Assembly: GCF_001595985.1 (NCBI RefSeq)
Contig: NZ_LOJJ01000001.1
Location: 124,001-188,000, forward strand
Direction of reading: 5' to 3'
DNA from: Polynucleobacter sinensis
GTDB taxonomy: Bacteria > Pseudomonadota > Gammaproteobacteria > Burkholderiales > Burkholderiaceae
Length of the DNA: 64,000 nt
The notes beneath the pieces were generated by a model. The model worked only from the letters and a program-made list of their open reading frames with translations. It made no database searches and was not told the origin of the DNA. This document shows positions 37,596-46,074 of the stretch, piece after piece (the stretch's first letter is position 1; every line of letters begins with the position of its first letter). Both the position numbers and the translations under genes were made by a program.

Positions 37596-38294
37596 CTAAG
37601 CTTGCCAACCATTTGGGCTCATGAATCGATCAAGTGTAGAGAGATTTCTTTGGACATACACCAGCCTTTTTGACCAGGCTACGGACTTATTAAACTCTTG
37701 TACGACTTTTTTCTGAATATCAGCTTTCAGATTTATGAGGTCTTCCTTTATCAATACTGAATCAAACTCAAGCTCTTCAGAAAATTTAATACCTTTTTTA
37801 TTTGGGGAGGATTGAATCACAACTCTGTATTTTGACCCCGAAGAATCCTTATGCGCTGTACACCTTATTGAATATAAGAGGCCTTCTTCAATAAAAGCCG
37901 ATATGCCGCACCCAAAAATCTGATCAACACGATTAAACGCCGAAGTGATAACAACGCTTTTATGAATTTTAGATACACATTTGGTTAGATTGTCTTGAAA
38001 AACCTGAGGGGTCAAAGGGGTTGTAATGACATTCAATTCAGGCAATCCAGCCACAACTTTTCTCATTTTCCCAAAGTGAAATTGAAATTGAGAAAAATCT
38101 ATGCCCTCTGCCATTTCTGAGCCGAATACTCTAATGAAGTTTTTCTCACCAGTAGGATCATCTTGATAGTCGCACTGATCAACCTCATTTTTTGGAAGCT
38201 GCGTAAATTTAATGTCATGCGCCCATTGATTCTGAAGTGTGACCGTATCGCGTTCTGAAATAATTCGAAATTTGGTAAAGATTGGGCTTTCCAT
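37596..38294 (-). CDS. Hypothetical protein, island left end
   Basis: A 232-residue soluble protein with no signal peptide or familiar motif (starts MESPIFTKFRIISERDTV; beta-rich middle, helical C-terminus). It is the first gene inside the left boundary, transcribed toward it. Not recognised. Confidence 0.65.
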   Translation of the reverse strand: MESPIFTKFRIISERDTVTLQNQWAHDIKFTQLPKNEVDQCDYQDDPTGEKNFIRVFGSEMAEGIDFSQFQFHFGKMRKVVAGLPELNVITTPLTPQVFQDNLTKCVSKIHKSVVITSAFNRVDQIFGCGISAFIEEGLLYSIRCTAHKDSSGSKYRVVIQSSPNKKGIKFSEELEFDSVLIKEDLINLKADIQKKVVQEFNKSVAWSKRLVYVQRNLSTLDRFMSPNGWQA

Positions 38295-38326
38295 GGGTCA
38301 CCAAGTATTAATTTCTTACTAAGTTA

Positions 38327-38503
38327 TCACACGGCTTGGTTGTTGCTGACTTTTTTAAGCAGGCTCTGCCCAGCCTTAATCTTCTGCCTAGCCCGCTCAG
38401 CCTTTATAGCCGCCTGATCACGCTTAACGCGATCTTTCATAGATTTAAGCCTTGCTTGTTCGGGACTTAATGGTTTTTGCGGGGCTATTTCATCGAATCT
38501 CAT
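38327..38503 (-). CDS. Small charged coiled-coil protein (58 residues)
   Basis: ATG 38503-38501 to TGA 38329-38327. The product (MRFDEIAPQKPLSPEQARLK and on) is very rich in Lys, Arg, Ala and Gln, one long predicted helix. It follows the 48-residue gene by 2 bp on the same strand. I recall similar short basic proteins in plasmid-like elements; function unknown. Confidence 0.58.
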   Translation of the reverse strand: MRFDEIAPQKPLSPEQARLKSMKDRVKRDQAAIKAERARQKIKAGQSLLKKVSNNQAV

Positions 38504-38505
38504 AA

Positions 38506-38652
38506 TTACCCAATCTGTGACGGTTGATGTGGAACATTACTGTTGCCGAAGATAGCTTGAAACAACTTGTATGCCTGAGCTTGATTTTGGGCATACAGAA
38601 TGGTTTCTACCCACAAGCCCGCCGCATTGACTGTTGCCTTATATCTTTTCAT
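38506..38652 (-). CDS. Small hypothetical protein (48 residues)
   Basis: ATG 38652-38650 to TAA 38508-38506: begins MKRYKATVNAAGLWVETILY, then AQNQAQAYKLFQAIFGNSNV. The pattern (short strand, then a helix) resembles small mobile-element proteins, and its stop lies 2 bp before the next small gene's start. Likely an operon of two small proteins. Low-level evidence only. Confidence 0.55.
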   Translation of the reverse strand: MKRYKATVNAAGLWVETILYAQNQAQAYKLFQAIFGNSNVPHQPSQIG

Positions 38653-38744
38653 AAAGATATTTAGCTTTTCTTAACTAGCCCACCAATTAAATATAAGCGT
38701 CTTGTTATTGGACACTTCTTAATAGCTGAAATAAATCTAGATTT

Positions 38745-39128
38745 TTAACTTTTCCATTTAGTAATTAAAGTGAATTGAGGATTGCCCACTTCTTGTAAGG
38801 CTTTCTTTGCAAAGTCTTCTGGGGTTGCATATATCTTTGATTCTTCGAGTAAAGCCGAATAAAGCACAGGCTTCAAAACGACTAAGGCGGCATTGAAATC
38901 AATAACTCGCTCTATAAATGGAGAGGCCCAGTCTTCAATATTTCCATAATCAAACCCAGCAGAACTGAGAGAATCCCAGGCTAGAGATTCAAAGGCCGAA
39001 ATTGATGGCAGGTTTTCGGGGGAGCACTTTTTTATCTTATCTATTGCATTTTGAAACTGCTCTAACCATCGGGCTTTTAAAGAAACGGCGCAGTGGCAAA
39101 ATGTGATCACATCAAGGGAATTAGTCAT
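38745..39128 (-). CDS. Hypothetical protein
   Basis: A 127-residue, mostly helical soluble protein (MTNSLDVITFCHCAVSLKAR at the start). No motif recognised. Between small island genes on the same strand. Confidence 0.6.
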   Translation of the reverse strand: MTNSLDVITFCHCAVSLKARWLEQFQNAIDKIKKCSPENLPSISAFESLAWDSLSSAGFDYGNIEDWASPFIERVIDFNAALVVLKPVLYSALLEESKIYATPEDFAKKALQEVGNPQFTLITKWKS

Positions 39129-39293
39129 AGCTCTCCTTATTGATTATTTGCCAATAATAATCTCAATATTCTAATAAGCAGCAAGCATACGAATTCGATG
39201 AAGGGCTGAGCAATATCTTCAATCTTCATAGCCTTTAACAGCTAGCGACAGAATAGATATCCTAAAGTGGGGGCGTTGTGCCCCCACAATAAA

Positions 39294-39734
39294 CTAACGC
39301 TTAAACCCGCTACGCAAACTACTACTTGCAGTTTCTATCTGAGCGTCTAATTCCCCGGCCTCAACAGCCGACTTAATAGACTCTAGTGCCTTTACTAGCT
39401 CTAGACCGCTTGCCACTTCTACGCTAGGCTTGCCCTTAGCAAGCTCAATAGTCCAAGAGCCATATTTAACTGAAACACAGACTTTGCCTTGTTCTGATTG
39501 GAACCACCAGGGTTTTAAACGCTTGGGTATTTCTACCTGCTTACGCAACCCAGTCTCTTTATCTTTAACAGTTTTGAACTTTGTCACAACAAAGGGTGTG
39601 CCATCCATTTGACTCTTAGCTAGCTGGATTTGTTCCCACAGCTTGCTAGAAAGCTTATTTCTACGAATGACGATTGCAGGCATATGGGTTGGTTTTTTAA
39701 CTGCTACTAGTTTTAAGTTACTTAATGCGCTCAT
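39294..39734 (-). CDS. DUF6641-like protein
   Basis: The 146-residue protein (MSALSNLKLVAVKKPTHMPA, then VIRRNKLSSKLWEQIQLAKS, KDKETGLRKQVEIPKR and a C-terminal AGELDAQIETASSSL) fits my memory of DUF6641, a family of unknown function found in plasmids and islands of beta- and gammaproteobacteria. Its start overlaps the end of a CPKCG-containing frame at 39718. Confidence 0.72.
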   Translation of the reverse strand: MSALSNLKLVAVKKPTHMPAIVIRRNKLSSKLWEQIQLAKSQMDGTPFVVTKFKTVKDKETGLRKQVEIPKRLKPWWFQSEQGKVCVSVKYGSWTIELAKGKPSVEVASGLELVKALESIKSAVEAGELDAQIETASSSLRSGFKR

Positions 39735-39882
39735 TGTTTTCTCCTATGTTGTTAATGGGCACAAGTAGTTTGTTTTCGATCTGTTTATTTGGTCGACCTC
39801 TTTTTACCAACCCATTTCTTTTGCCGCATTTTGGACAGGAAATTAGCGGTTTTTCTTTAAGAGGGATAAATATTTTTGCGAG
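39718..39882 (-). pseudogene. CPKCG zinc-finger-like reading frame without a start
   Basis: Read on the minus strand, a frame ending at TAA 39720-39718 encodes LISCPKCGKRNGLVKRGRPN and a short tail. No ATG, GTG or TTG occurs between the upstream in-frame TAG and the CPKCG motif, so it is a remnant, uses a non-canonical start, or is chance. The CxxC and the basic RGRP segment suggest a DNA-binding ancestor. Confidence 0.35.
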
Positions 39883-40119
39883 TTGCTTGGTTACAAAGTA
39901 GAAGTCGCAAAAAGAAAAAGAAGTCGCAAGGTTGAGTTTGAGTGGTTGCTAGCAAGTTACTCGTAGTGGCAAATGAGTAGCCCTGACTAAGCAACATAAC
40001 TTCGTAACTCCTCTTTTGAGATCTGCGACCTTTACTGCAACTGATCTCTTCTGATCTCTCTTGTAACCAACAAAGTAACTAGCAACGAGAACTCAATTTA
40101 GAACACAAGGAGAATAAAA
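39883..40119. other. Repeat-rich non-coding region of the island
   Basis: No gene is visible. The stretch repeats GAAGTCGCAA at 39901 and 39921, and holds several GTTAC/GTAAC words, including a near inverted pair GTTGCTAGCAAGTTAC (39945-39960) and GTAACTAGCAAC (about 40075-40086). Candidates are a replication or recombination control region, or the promoter of the 40120 gene (ribosome site AAGGAG just before its ATG). Confidence 0.5.
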
Positions 40120-40575
40120 ATGAGAGAAATTGCAATCAGAGGTTTTATCAACGAGAAGTACAATACTCCATTTGGCAAAGGATTATTTAGACGAGCAATC
40201 TATAACGGATCTGTCGAGCTGCTAAACCCCAACCAAAAGTATCTAGTCGATTTTTATGAATTCGGGACATTTCAACACACAGCTAAATCAAATAGTCAGA
40301 TAGAAATATTGAATAAATTAATCGCGTGTGGTGTAGCCAATACACCTGATCTAGTGATGTCGTGGATTGTGCATTACGAGCCTTTAACCAAATCAAAAGA
40401 ACTAGTTGATGGTTATTGCATCTATTTACAAACAACAGGCGAAGTCCATATTGAAATTGATGATGTTCAAAATGGAACAAAAGATGAGTGGGACTTAAAA
40501 GCCCATCACTGCAAATCTGTAGGCGCAAATAAGCCAGTATTTGTAGCAACAAATGTGGACTTAAACGCTAAGTAG
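40120..40575 (+). CDS. Hypothetical protein
   Basis: A 151-residue soluble protein starting MREIAIRGFINEKYNTPFGK with a good ribosome site. Mixed alpha/beta, no known motif. It precedes a long hairpin at 40595. Function unknown. Confidence 0.65.
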   Translation: MREIAIRGFINEKYNTPFGKGLFRRAIYNGSVELLNPNQKYLVDFYEFGTFQHTAKSNSQIEILNKLIACGVANTPDLVMSWIVHYEPLTKSKELVDGYCIYLQTTGEVHIEIDDVQNGTKDEWDLKAHHCKSVGANKPVFVATNVDLNAK

Positions 40576-40594
40576 TAATAAAGCAAAACCCCTC

Positions 40595-40677
40595 AAAAAA
40601 GCCCTACAAGCAAAGATCTTCAAACATCACAGCGTCTAGTTGCTGAACGCCAAACAAATAGCGTGTAGGGCTTTTTT
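40595..40677. terminator. Long bidirectional hairpin enclosing an island palindrome
   Basis: AAAAAAGCCCTACA (40595-40608) and TGTAGGGCTTTTTT (40664-40677) form a perfect 14-bp stem with A- and T-runs. The 55-nt loop carries AGCGTCTAGTTGCTGAACGC (40631-40650), a variant of the palindrome repeated through the island. It may be a terminator into which a recombination site was inserted. Confidence 0.7.
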
Positions 40678-40883
40678 GACCCCAAAACTCAATTTGTCGT
40701 CTATTTCCTACGAAATACTCATAAATATTAATAACGCAAACCACATAAGAAAAACACACTTTTCTTATGTGGAAGCGTAAGCCATTGATTTTTGGAAGAT
40801 CTTGTCTTGGTAAATTTCGGTCGACCATTTTGCAATAAGAAAACACACTAATAGTGCTTTTTTATTTATGAAAGGTTTTACAA

Positions 40884-41450
40884 ATGGCTCAAGCAAAAAC
40901 CCTTACCCAAGCAGAACTGGATCAAGTGCTGCGTTATGTATCCACCAAAAAATATCCCGAGCGCGATAGAGCATTGCTCATGACAAGTTTTCTTGCAGGA
41001 CTTCGTGTTGCGGAGATTGCATCCTTAACAATGGGCGATGTTTTAAATACAGATGGCACAGTCAAGGCAGAAGTTCGATTATCAGCCGAACAAACCAAAG
41101 GAAAGTATCCGAGGACAGTTTTCTTATCCACTAAATTACGTGCCGAACTGGAAGAATATTTAAAAACCCGTCACGCCAAATATCCCGACATTCCACTGTT
41201 TCACACTAATACACGCCTAAGATTTACTGCTAATTCATTGTGTCAGTGGTTCTATCACACCTATCGTAACGCTGGTATTAGTGGTGCCAGCAGCCATAGT
41301 GGAAGAAGGAACTTTTTAACCTCGCTTGCCTCAAAGGGAGTTGGTGTTCGCGTACTTGCAGCATTAGCAGGACATCGCAATATCGCAGTAACAATGAAAT
41401 ACATAGATGCATCCGATGATATGAAACGCAATGCCGTGGAATTAATTTAG
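40884..41450 (+). CDS. Catalytic-domain-only tyrosine recombinase
   Basis: A 188-residue recombinase with Arg in AGLRVAEIASL, Lys in EQTKGKYPRTV, HSGRRN (HxxR), AGHRNIAV and nucleophile Tyr in TMKYIDAS, so all catalytic residues are present. The N-terminal core-binding domain (about 100 residues in XerC) is absent: it starts almost at the catalytic domain. Such enzymes occur on plasmids and islands as resolvase-like recombinases. It could act on the island palindromes, but that is inference. Confidence 0.9.
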   Translation: MAQAKTLTQAELDQVLRYVSTKKYPERDRALLMTSFLAGLRVAEIASLTMGDVLNTDGTVKAEVRLSAEQTKGKYPRTVFLSTKLRAELEEYLKTRHAKYPDIPLFHTNTRLRFTANSLCQWFYHTYRNAGISGASSHSGRRNFLTSLASKGVGVRVLAALAGHRNIAVTMKYIDASDDMKRNAVELI

Positions 41451-41466
41451 CAAACGCCTAAGAATT

Positions 41467-41509
41467 AAATGACTGCATTTTCTTAATCGCAAAAATACAG
41501 TCATTTTTT
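41467..41509 (+). terminator. Hairpin after the small recombinase
   Basis: AAATGACTG (41467-41475) pairs with CAGTCATTT (41498-41506), followed by Ts. The loop contains AATCGCAAAAATA, which recurs at 41608-41620 in the same intergenic region. Confidence 0.6.
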
Positions 41510-41695
41510 ACAAAACTAAAATCGCATGCAAAGCCTTTATTTATAAGGCTCAAATTTTTCGTATTTTTCTGTCAAGGAAATAAAACAACGCCGTGATTTG
41601 TTCGAAAAATCGCAAAAATATACAGTGACTCCATCAACAAAGCAAACCGACAATTTCGTCACTAACGCTAAGTTGATTTTTAAGGAGTTTTAAAA

Positions 41696-42736
41696 ATGGA
41701 AAATGCAATTGAAGTAACTAACCAAGCAGCAAACCCATCAGCAGCACAATCAACCACTCCTTCTGTGGATATTCGCAATATGAATGCCAATGTCATCACT
41801 GAGGATTCATCGACTTTTGATGAAGTATTTGAGGTGGAAGGTGAAGTCAAACCCTCATCAAAACCTGTAGCACTATCTGAGCCCAAAGAATCGGACAAAG
41901 ATAAAGCGCAGCGTACGCAGGCAAGCTTGGATAAAGCTAAAGTAGCAAAATCTGCCAGCACCAGTCTTGTTCAGTACGAGCGCAAGCTTAGCGTAGAGGC
42001 CGCTACAGCAGACACAACAGCCATCATCCCAAAAGAGCGCAAGGCGTATGTAGCTGCGTTTAAAGCCGGAGTGGAGAAAACTGCTCGTAGCACTTTAGAG
42101 ATGTGCCGCGTGGTTTATGAGGCAGAGCAATCGCTAGATAAGTTTCAATTTAAGACTTTTTGCGAAGAAGTCGGACTTAAGGACTACAGCAGTACTGTTC
42201 GCAAGTTCTCTGCAATTGGTCGGGTATATCCACGCTTTATTCAATATGTGGATCAACTGCCAGCAAGTTGGACCAATATCTACTTGATTACTCAAATTCC
42301 AGCAGATGCATTTGAGGAATGCCTGACAAAAGGGTATGCGTTAAATAAGCTAACAGGCGCAAAGCTTGATGAGCTGGTCAAAAGCACAAAGGACATCAAT
42401 AAGATTGAAGAGCCCTTAAGCTTTGATAGCAAAAACTCTGGCTATGTATTTGCCAAGCTCTTGTTTACCAAAAAGCCCGATGACACTGATTGGCGCGCGA
42501 TGGAAAAGGCGTTAGCTGAAATCTCTGCCCGCTTACCAATCAAGTTTGTTATCAACAAAGAAGCTGGAGAGTTTGTGCAAGCTCGTCGTGAACAACGCTA
42601 TGAGCAAATCAAACAAAGCAGCAAAAATGTCGATCTCAAGCCTGATTTATGGGATTTGGGTGCGGAAGCAAATGCTGTTTATAAAGTCGCGGAACGTGTA
42701 GCCAACCCGACTGACAAGGCAGTTATTACTGTTTAA
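41696..42736 (+). CDS. Hypothetical helical protein, island core
   Basis: A 346-residue soluble protein with an acidic, disordered N-terminus (first about 90 residues rich in Ser, Thr, Glu, Ala), a helical core (KFQFKTFCEEVGLKDYSSTV, ASWTNIYLITQIP) and a C-terminal helix. It resembles plasmid and phage partition or regulatory proteins in build but lacks a clear ParB box or HTH. AAGGAG lies just before ATG 41696. It could be the island regulator. Confidence 0.65.
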   Translation: MENAIEVTNQAANPSAAQSTTPSVDIRNMNANVITEDSSTFDEVFEVEGEVKPSSKPVALSEPKESDKDKAQRTQASLDKAKVAKSASTSLVQYERKLSVEAATADTTAIIPKERKAYVAAFKAGVEKTARSTLEMCRVVYEAEQSLDKFQFKTFCEEVGLKDYSSTVRKFSAIGRVYPRFIQYVDQLPASWTNIYLITQIPADAFEECLTKGYALNKLTGAKLDELVKSTKDINKIEEPLSFDSKNSGYVFAKLLFTKKPDDTDWRAMEKALAEISARLPIKFVINKEAGEFVQARREQRYEQIKQSSKNVDLKPDLWDLGAEANAVYKVAERVANPTDKAVITV

Positions 42737-42737
42737 G

Positions 42738-42769
42738 ACAACCGCTACCACTGCAGGGGTAGCGGTTGT
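42738..42769. terminator. Hairpin after the 41696 gene
   Basis: ACAACCGCTACC pairs with GGTAGCGGTTGT in a 12-bp stem. No long T-run follows, so efficiency as a terminator is uncertain. Confidence 0.6.
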
Positions 42770-42783
42770 TCCAAATAGAACAA
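42766..42783. promoter_or_regulatory. TTGTTC-N6-GAACAA palindrome upstream of the 42815 gene
   Basis: TTGTTCCAAATAGAACAA has perfect 6-bp arms and lies 31 bp before ATG 42815. The same palindrome is found in the island repeat units at 49991, 52394, 53334 (two mismatches) and 56200, suggesting one binding protein. Confidence 0.6.
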
Positions 42784-42814
42784 ATTCCTCAATTCAATTA
42801 AGAAAGAAATTCAA

Positions 42815-43129
42815 ATGAAAAAACTATCTACAACCATGATTCCACACACATCCACTAAAGCCCAAGTAAGTAAGCTACAACATGTGCAAGATGTCTTTGC
42901 CATTGAGGTTATAAATGCCATGTATCGTGGCGCCAAATTTAGCGGTGTATTAGAGCTAGTAAATGGCACAGACAGTATTCGTAAGTACAAAGACTCTTAT
43001 CGCGCTAACGCTAAATTGGCATGGTTTGGCACAGAGCTTAAAAAACGTAATCCCTTTATCAATCTTGATAACGCAGAAGTAACGCTATTGCCTTGCTACA
43101 CAGGCGATGTAGTTGCCTGCTTGGGCTAA
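42815..43129 (+). CDS. Hypothetical protein beside the integrase
   Basis: A 104-residue soluble protein (MKKLSTTMIPHTSTKAQVSK at the start; no motif known). Its 3' end overlaps the integrase gene by 4 bp on the opposite strand. The palindrome at 42766 suggests regulated expression. Confidence 0.6.
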   Translation: MKKLSTTMIPHTSTKAQVSKLQHVQDVFAIEVINAMYRGAKFSGVLELVNGTDSIRKYKDSYRANAKLAWFGTELKKRNPFINLDNAEVTLLPCYTGDVVACLG

Positions 43130-44340
43130 GCCAACTTCTCAGCATTCATCATAGGAGTTAGTTTCGAATAATGACGCTCAATCATGCCAACACTAGTGCC
43201 CATTTGCCTAGCGAGAGTATGGATATCAACCCCTCTTGCTAAGGCGAATGTGGCATAGGTATGACGCAGGCTATACAAGGTTCTATTCTGACCAGAGCCA
43301 TCCACACGCATATTGCTACGAACCATCAAGTTACGAAAGATATTTTCCATATTGCTAATTTGTTCCCCTGTTGGCAATCGAAATATCACCGCATCAACCT
43401 TAGCCTCAATCACAGCATTCAATCCTGAGTAAGGCAACTTCTGCCACTTCATTACTCGTTCCAATACCTTCACCACAGCCGTTCTTGCTATCAAATATCT
43501 AGGGCCCGTCTTGCCTGACACCCAAATCCTCAAGTATTTCTTCCCCCCAATCCAATGCCATTGCAAATGTTTCCACCTAAGCGGCAGGGCTTCTGTTCCA
43601 TGACGAACACCAGTATTGACTAAAAACTCTATGTAATAAGCACACAGCGTTCTCATTAACGCCGTTCTATCTGTATAAGAGCTCTTTTGCCAAGTCTCTG
43701 TATAACTTAGTAAGTCCTTAATTTCTTCTGCTGTAAAAGCAGGGCGGGGCTGGCTCTTTTTGCCTTTGCTATCTAATAACGGCACGGCTTGATTTAATCC
43801 AATATAACCACGATCACGGGCTAGATTAATTACTCTTATATAAGCACTGGCATGATTACGCTTAGTGCTTGCCATAGGGGTCTTACCCATCTCACTAATA
43901 CGCCAAGATTCAAAGTCGCCCAATAGTTCATTGGTAATTTGACTAATCTCATATTGCCCAAAGAAGGGAATAAGGTATTTGTTAATGGCAAAGGCGTAGT
44001 CACGATAAATGCGCTTTCCTAGTTTGTTATGCAGAGCTTGCGCCATATTTGCCAGCTCATCTAAAGCGATTTGCTTAAAGGTCTTAGTGACAACAGCTAA
44101 GCCAGCACCAACTTTGACTTTGACGGTTTCGTAAATGGCTATCGCTTGGGTTTGAGCTAAGTCAGAGTCTTCTGTATTTGTAGAGGCCGCATGCCATTGC
44201 CCATTGGGTAGCTTAAAACGGCATTGCCACTTGTTACTTTTGGCGCGCCGAAACAGAGTTAATTCACCACGCAACAAGGAGATTGTTTTGGGTGATACTT
44301 GGTTTGTATTGGCAGGAAAGAGGTATTGAAAGTTTTGCAA
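43126..44340 (-). CDS. Tyrosine integrase of the tRNA-Phe island
   Basis: A 404-residue integrase with an N-terminal arm-type domain (about 1-80), a core-binding domain and a C-terminal catalytic domain: Arg in VNTGVRHGTEALPL, Lys in GKTGPRYLIA, the LYSLRHTYATFA box and nucleophile Tyr in IERHYSKLTP. In the HxxR box the first His is Tyr, and the second His region reads QMGTSVGMI; both variants recur in a large integrase subfamily. It is the best candidate for inserting the island at the tRNA-Phe anticodon loop. An island palindrome lies 5 bp upstream of its start. Confidence 0.93.
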   Translation of the reverse strand: MQNFQYLFPANTNQVSPKTISLLRGELTLFRRAKSNKWQCRFKLPNGQWHAASTNTEDSDLAQTQAIAIYETVKVKVGAGLAVVTKTFKQIALDELANMAQALHNKLGKRIYRDYAFAINKYLIPFFGQYEISQITNELLGDFESWRISEMGKTPMASTKRNHASAYIRVINLARDRGYIGLNQAVPLLDSKGKKSQPRPAFTAEEIKDLLSYTETWQKSSYTDRTALMRTLCAYYIEFLVNTGVRHGTEALPLRWKHLQWHWIGGKKYLRIWVSGKTGPRYLIARTAVVKVLERVMKWQKLPYSGLNAVIEAKVDAVIFRLPTGEQISNMENIFRNLMVRSNMRVDGSGQNRTLYSLRHTYATFALARGVDIHTLARQMGTSVGMIERHYSKLTPMMNAEKLA

Positions 44341-44344
44341 GTTC

Positions 44345-44366
44345 GGCGTCTAGTTACTGGACGCTT
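44345..44366. repeat. Island palindrome (GCGTC-N9-GACGC) upstream of the integrase
   Basis: GGCGTCTAGTTACTGGACGCTT, preceded by GTTC. Orientation is opposite to the copies at 49961, 52365, 53305 and 56171. It could be an operator or a recombination site. Confidence 0.75.
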
Positions 44367-44499
44367 GCTAGCTTAAATTCAGATTAGGATTTGGGCGACC
44401 TGAAGATGCCCGTCAAACCCCACAATAATTTGAATGAATCGTGTAAATTAGTCATAAATGCTTAATCTCACCACCTATTTAGTTATTCGCGTAAGCCTA

Positions 44500-44898
44500 A
44501 TGGATAAGTTAAATCCAATTGAAGAGATTAATAAGGTATTAAATAAAAATCCTTACTGTTGGTTCGGCAAATACGGAGAACCACTAAAGTCAATTTTGCA
44601 TACCGATCTTAGTGAAAAAAATTATGTGCTATGTCTCGTTTACAGGAATGGCGCCAAATATGAAATGAATTCATATAAAGTCCTCGAAATTTCTGGTGCC
44701 CCCAAGCTTACCAAGAGCAATCATCCACTTTATTACAAATCTTTTATTGGTCGCATCAAATCCTTTGTAAAAATAACCTCCCTTATAGGTCCGCAGCCCG
44801 CCCTCGAAGATCTTTACTTAAAGAAGAGTCTCAATAGCATCCTGAAAGCACTTCAGAAATCCGTTAGGGGCCATTTCATTTGCGCATCTAAAAAATAG
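44500..44898 (+). CDS. Hypothetical protein upstream of the putative nuclease
   Basis: A 132-residue soluble protein from ATG 44500 (MDKLNPIEEINKVLNKNPYC); ATG 44458 would add 14 residues. Beta-rich centre, helical C-terminus. Not recognised. It is 42 bp upstream of the 377-residue candidate restriction enzyme on the same strand, so it might belong to that system. Confidence 0.6.
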   Translation: MDKLNPIEEINKVLNKNPYCWFGKYGEPLKSILHTDLSEKNYVLCLVYRNGAKYEMNSYKVLEISGAPKLTKSNHPLYYKSFIGRIKSFVKITSLIGPQPALEDLYLKKSLNSILKALQKSVRGHFICASKK

Positions 44899-44940
44899 TA
44901 AGGGCCCTGCTATGATCTTCACTTAAACAAGTGAGGAAAC

Positions 44941-46074
44941 ATGTCCTTTGATCAAATCCATCAGGCATTTAATAACGGCAATAATGTCGTTAAATTTCAA
45001 TCTAGCTTTCCTAAGGCAATTGAATATCTACTTATAAGATCAATAGATAAGCCTCAACTGATCGAAATGCTAGAGGCAAATGGGCAGGATGTGAGCTTTG
45101 AAAAGACCCCAAAAATCGAGGAATTGTACAGAAGGGTATTTCTGCTTAACCTTTCAAAAGATACGCTCTCCAAGTTCATTTTGTCGAAATATCCAGAAAT
45201 TAAAGCCTCTCGACTGGCCAATGAATCCGGACTAGAAGCATTGCTGGAAAATTTTGGGAATGTTAGGTGTGGACTTAGAAATGATAGGCTGGATACAGAA
45301 GTTCAAAAAGTAGTTAGAAACAAACGCCTTAGAACATGGGAAGAGCTCTCTTCTGCGTTTGACACATTAGCCATTAAGGCAAGGCAATATGCAGAGTGGT
45401 CTTACGTGAACCAGGCATCCACAGATTTAATTGAGCATTTTGTTAATAATCATAAAAATGTAATTCCTACATTGAGAAAAATTCCCCACATTGATTTTTT
45501 TTATGACTTTAAGGAACATGGCTTGATTCCCTTTGATTTAAAAATTACAAATATTTCAGAGGAATTTTTTGATCAAGAAGAGAAACTAGCAGTTAAGAGT
45601 TCATGCCAAGAAACTCTAAAGGCTTGCTATAAAGAGATTAAGAAAACTGAAAAAAATTTACCGAACCTATCCACCTTTGACACAACCGAAGATCTTTTTG
45701 ATTTTTTGAATACTTTAAAGGTTCAATTCCCAATAATTGAAAAAGTATTTGCACAGGTTTTACATACTCGCCAAACCACCATTCAAAATTTACACGCGGA
45801 TAGAAAAAGGCTTGAAATGTGGAATTACACCAACCAAGGGCCAAGGCTTTTCTGTAATAACAATAGATTTTTCGTATTTCTAGCCCATGAAGGTAGCTTC
45901 GGTGATGCAAGGGGGCTCAAGAAAAAAGTTAAGACAATCGGATCTTTAATTGATACTCACTTAAATAATCTTAAATTTGAATCTTTGAATCAATTTACAT
46001 ATTCTTATGATTTAGAGGCTCAGTTGAAGGGGGATTATTCAACGATATCAACTTCGGTATTGTTATCAGAGTAG
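44941..46074 (+). CDS. Putative type II restriction endonuclease (PD-(D/E)xK-like), unrecognised family
   Basis: A 377-residue soluble protein, convergent with and overlapping a DNA methyltransferase gene by 40 bp. At about residues 183-203 it reads HIDFFYDFKEHGLIPFDLKI: Asp185, then Asp199-Leu-Lys201 matches the D-(x)n-(D/E)xK metal site of restriction nucleases, in the expected strand-turn-strand setting. No other family motif is recognised. Identification rests on this motif and the methyltransferase partner; it could also be another type of defence protein. Confidence 0.62.
   Translation: MSFDQIHQAFNNGNNVVKFQSSFPKAIEYLLIRSIDKPQLIEMLEANGQDVSFEKTPKIEELYRRVFLLNLSKDTLSKFILSKYPEIKASRLANESGLEALLENFGNVRCGLRNDRLDTEVQKVVRNKRLRTWEELSSAFDTLAIKARQYAEWSYVNQASTDLIEHFVNNHKNVIPTLRKIPHIDFFYDFKEHGLIPFDLKITNISEEFFDQEEKLAVKSSCQETLKACYKEIKKTEKNLPNLSTFDTTEDLFDFLNTLKVQFPIIEKVFAQVLHTRQTTIQNLHADRKRLEMWNYTNQGPRLFCNNNRFFVFLAHEGSFGDARGLKKKVKTIGSLIDTHLNNLKFESLNQFTYSYDLEAQLKGDYSTISTSVLLSE

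Noticed and set aside
40604-40846. 80-residue minus-strand frame between 40575 and 40884
   Set aside because: It overlaps the terminator-like hairpin, lacks a ribosome site and shows no motif.
41696-42736. ParB/KorB assignment
   Set aside because: The protein has a partition-protein build but no ParB box or clear helix-turn-helix, so the name would be a guess.
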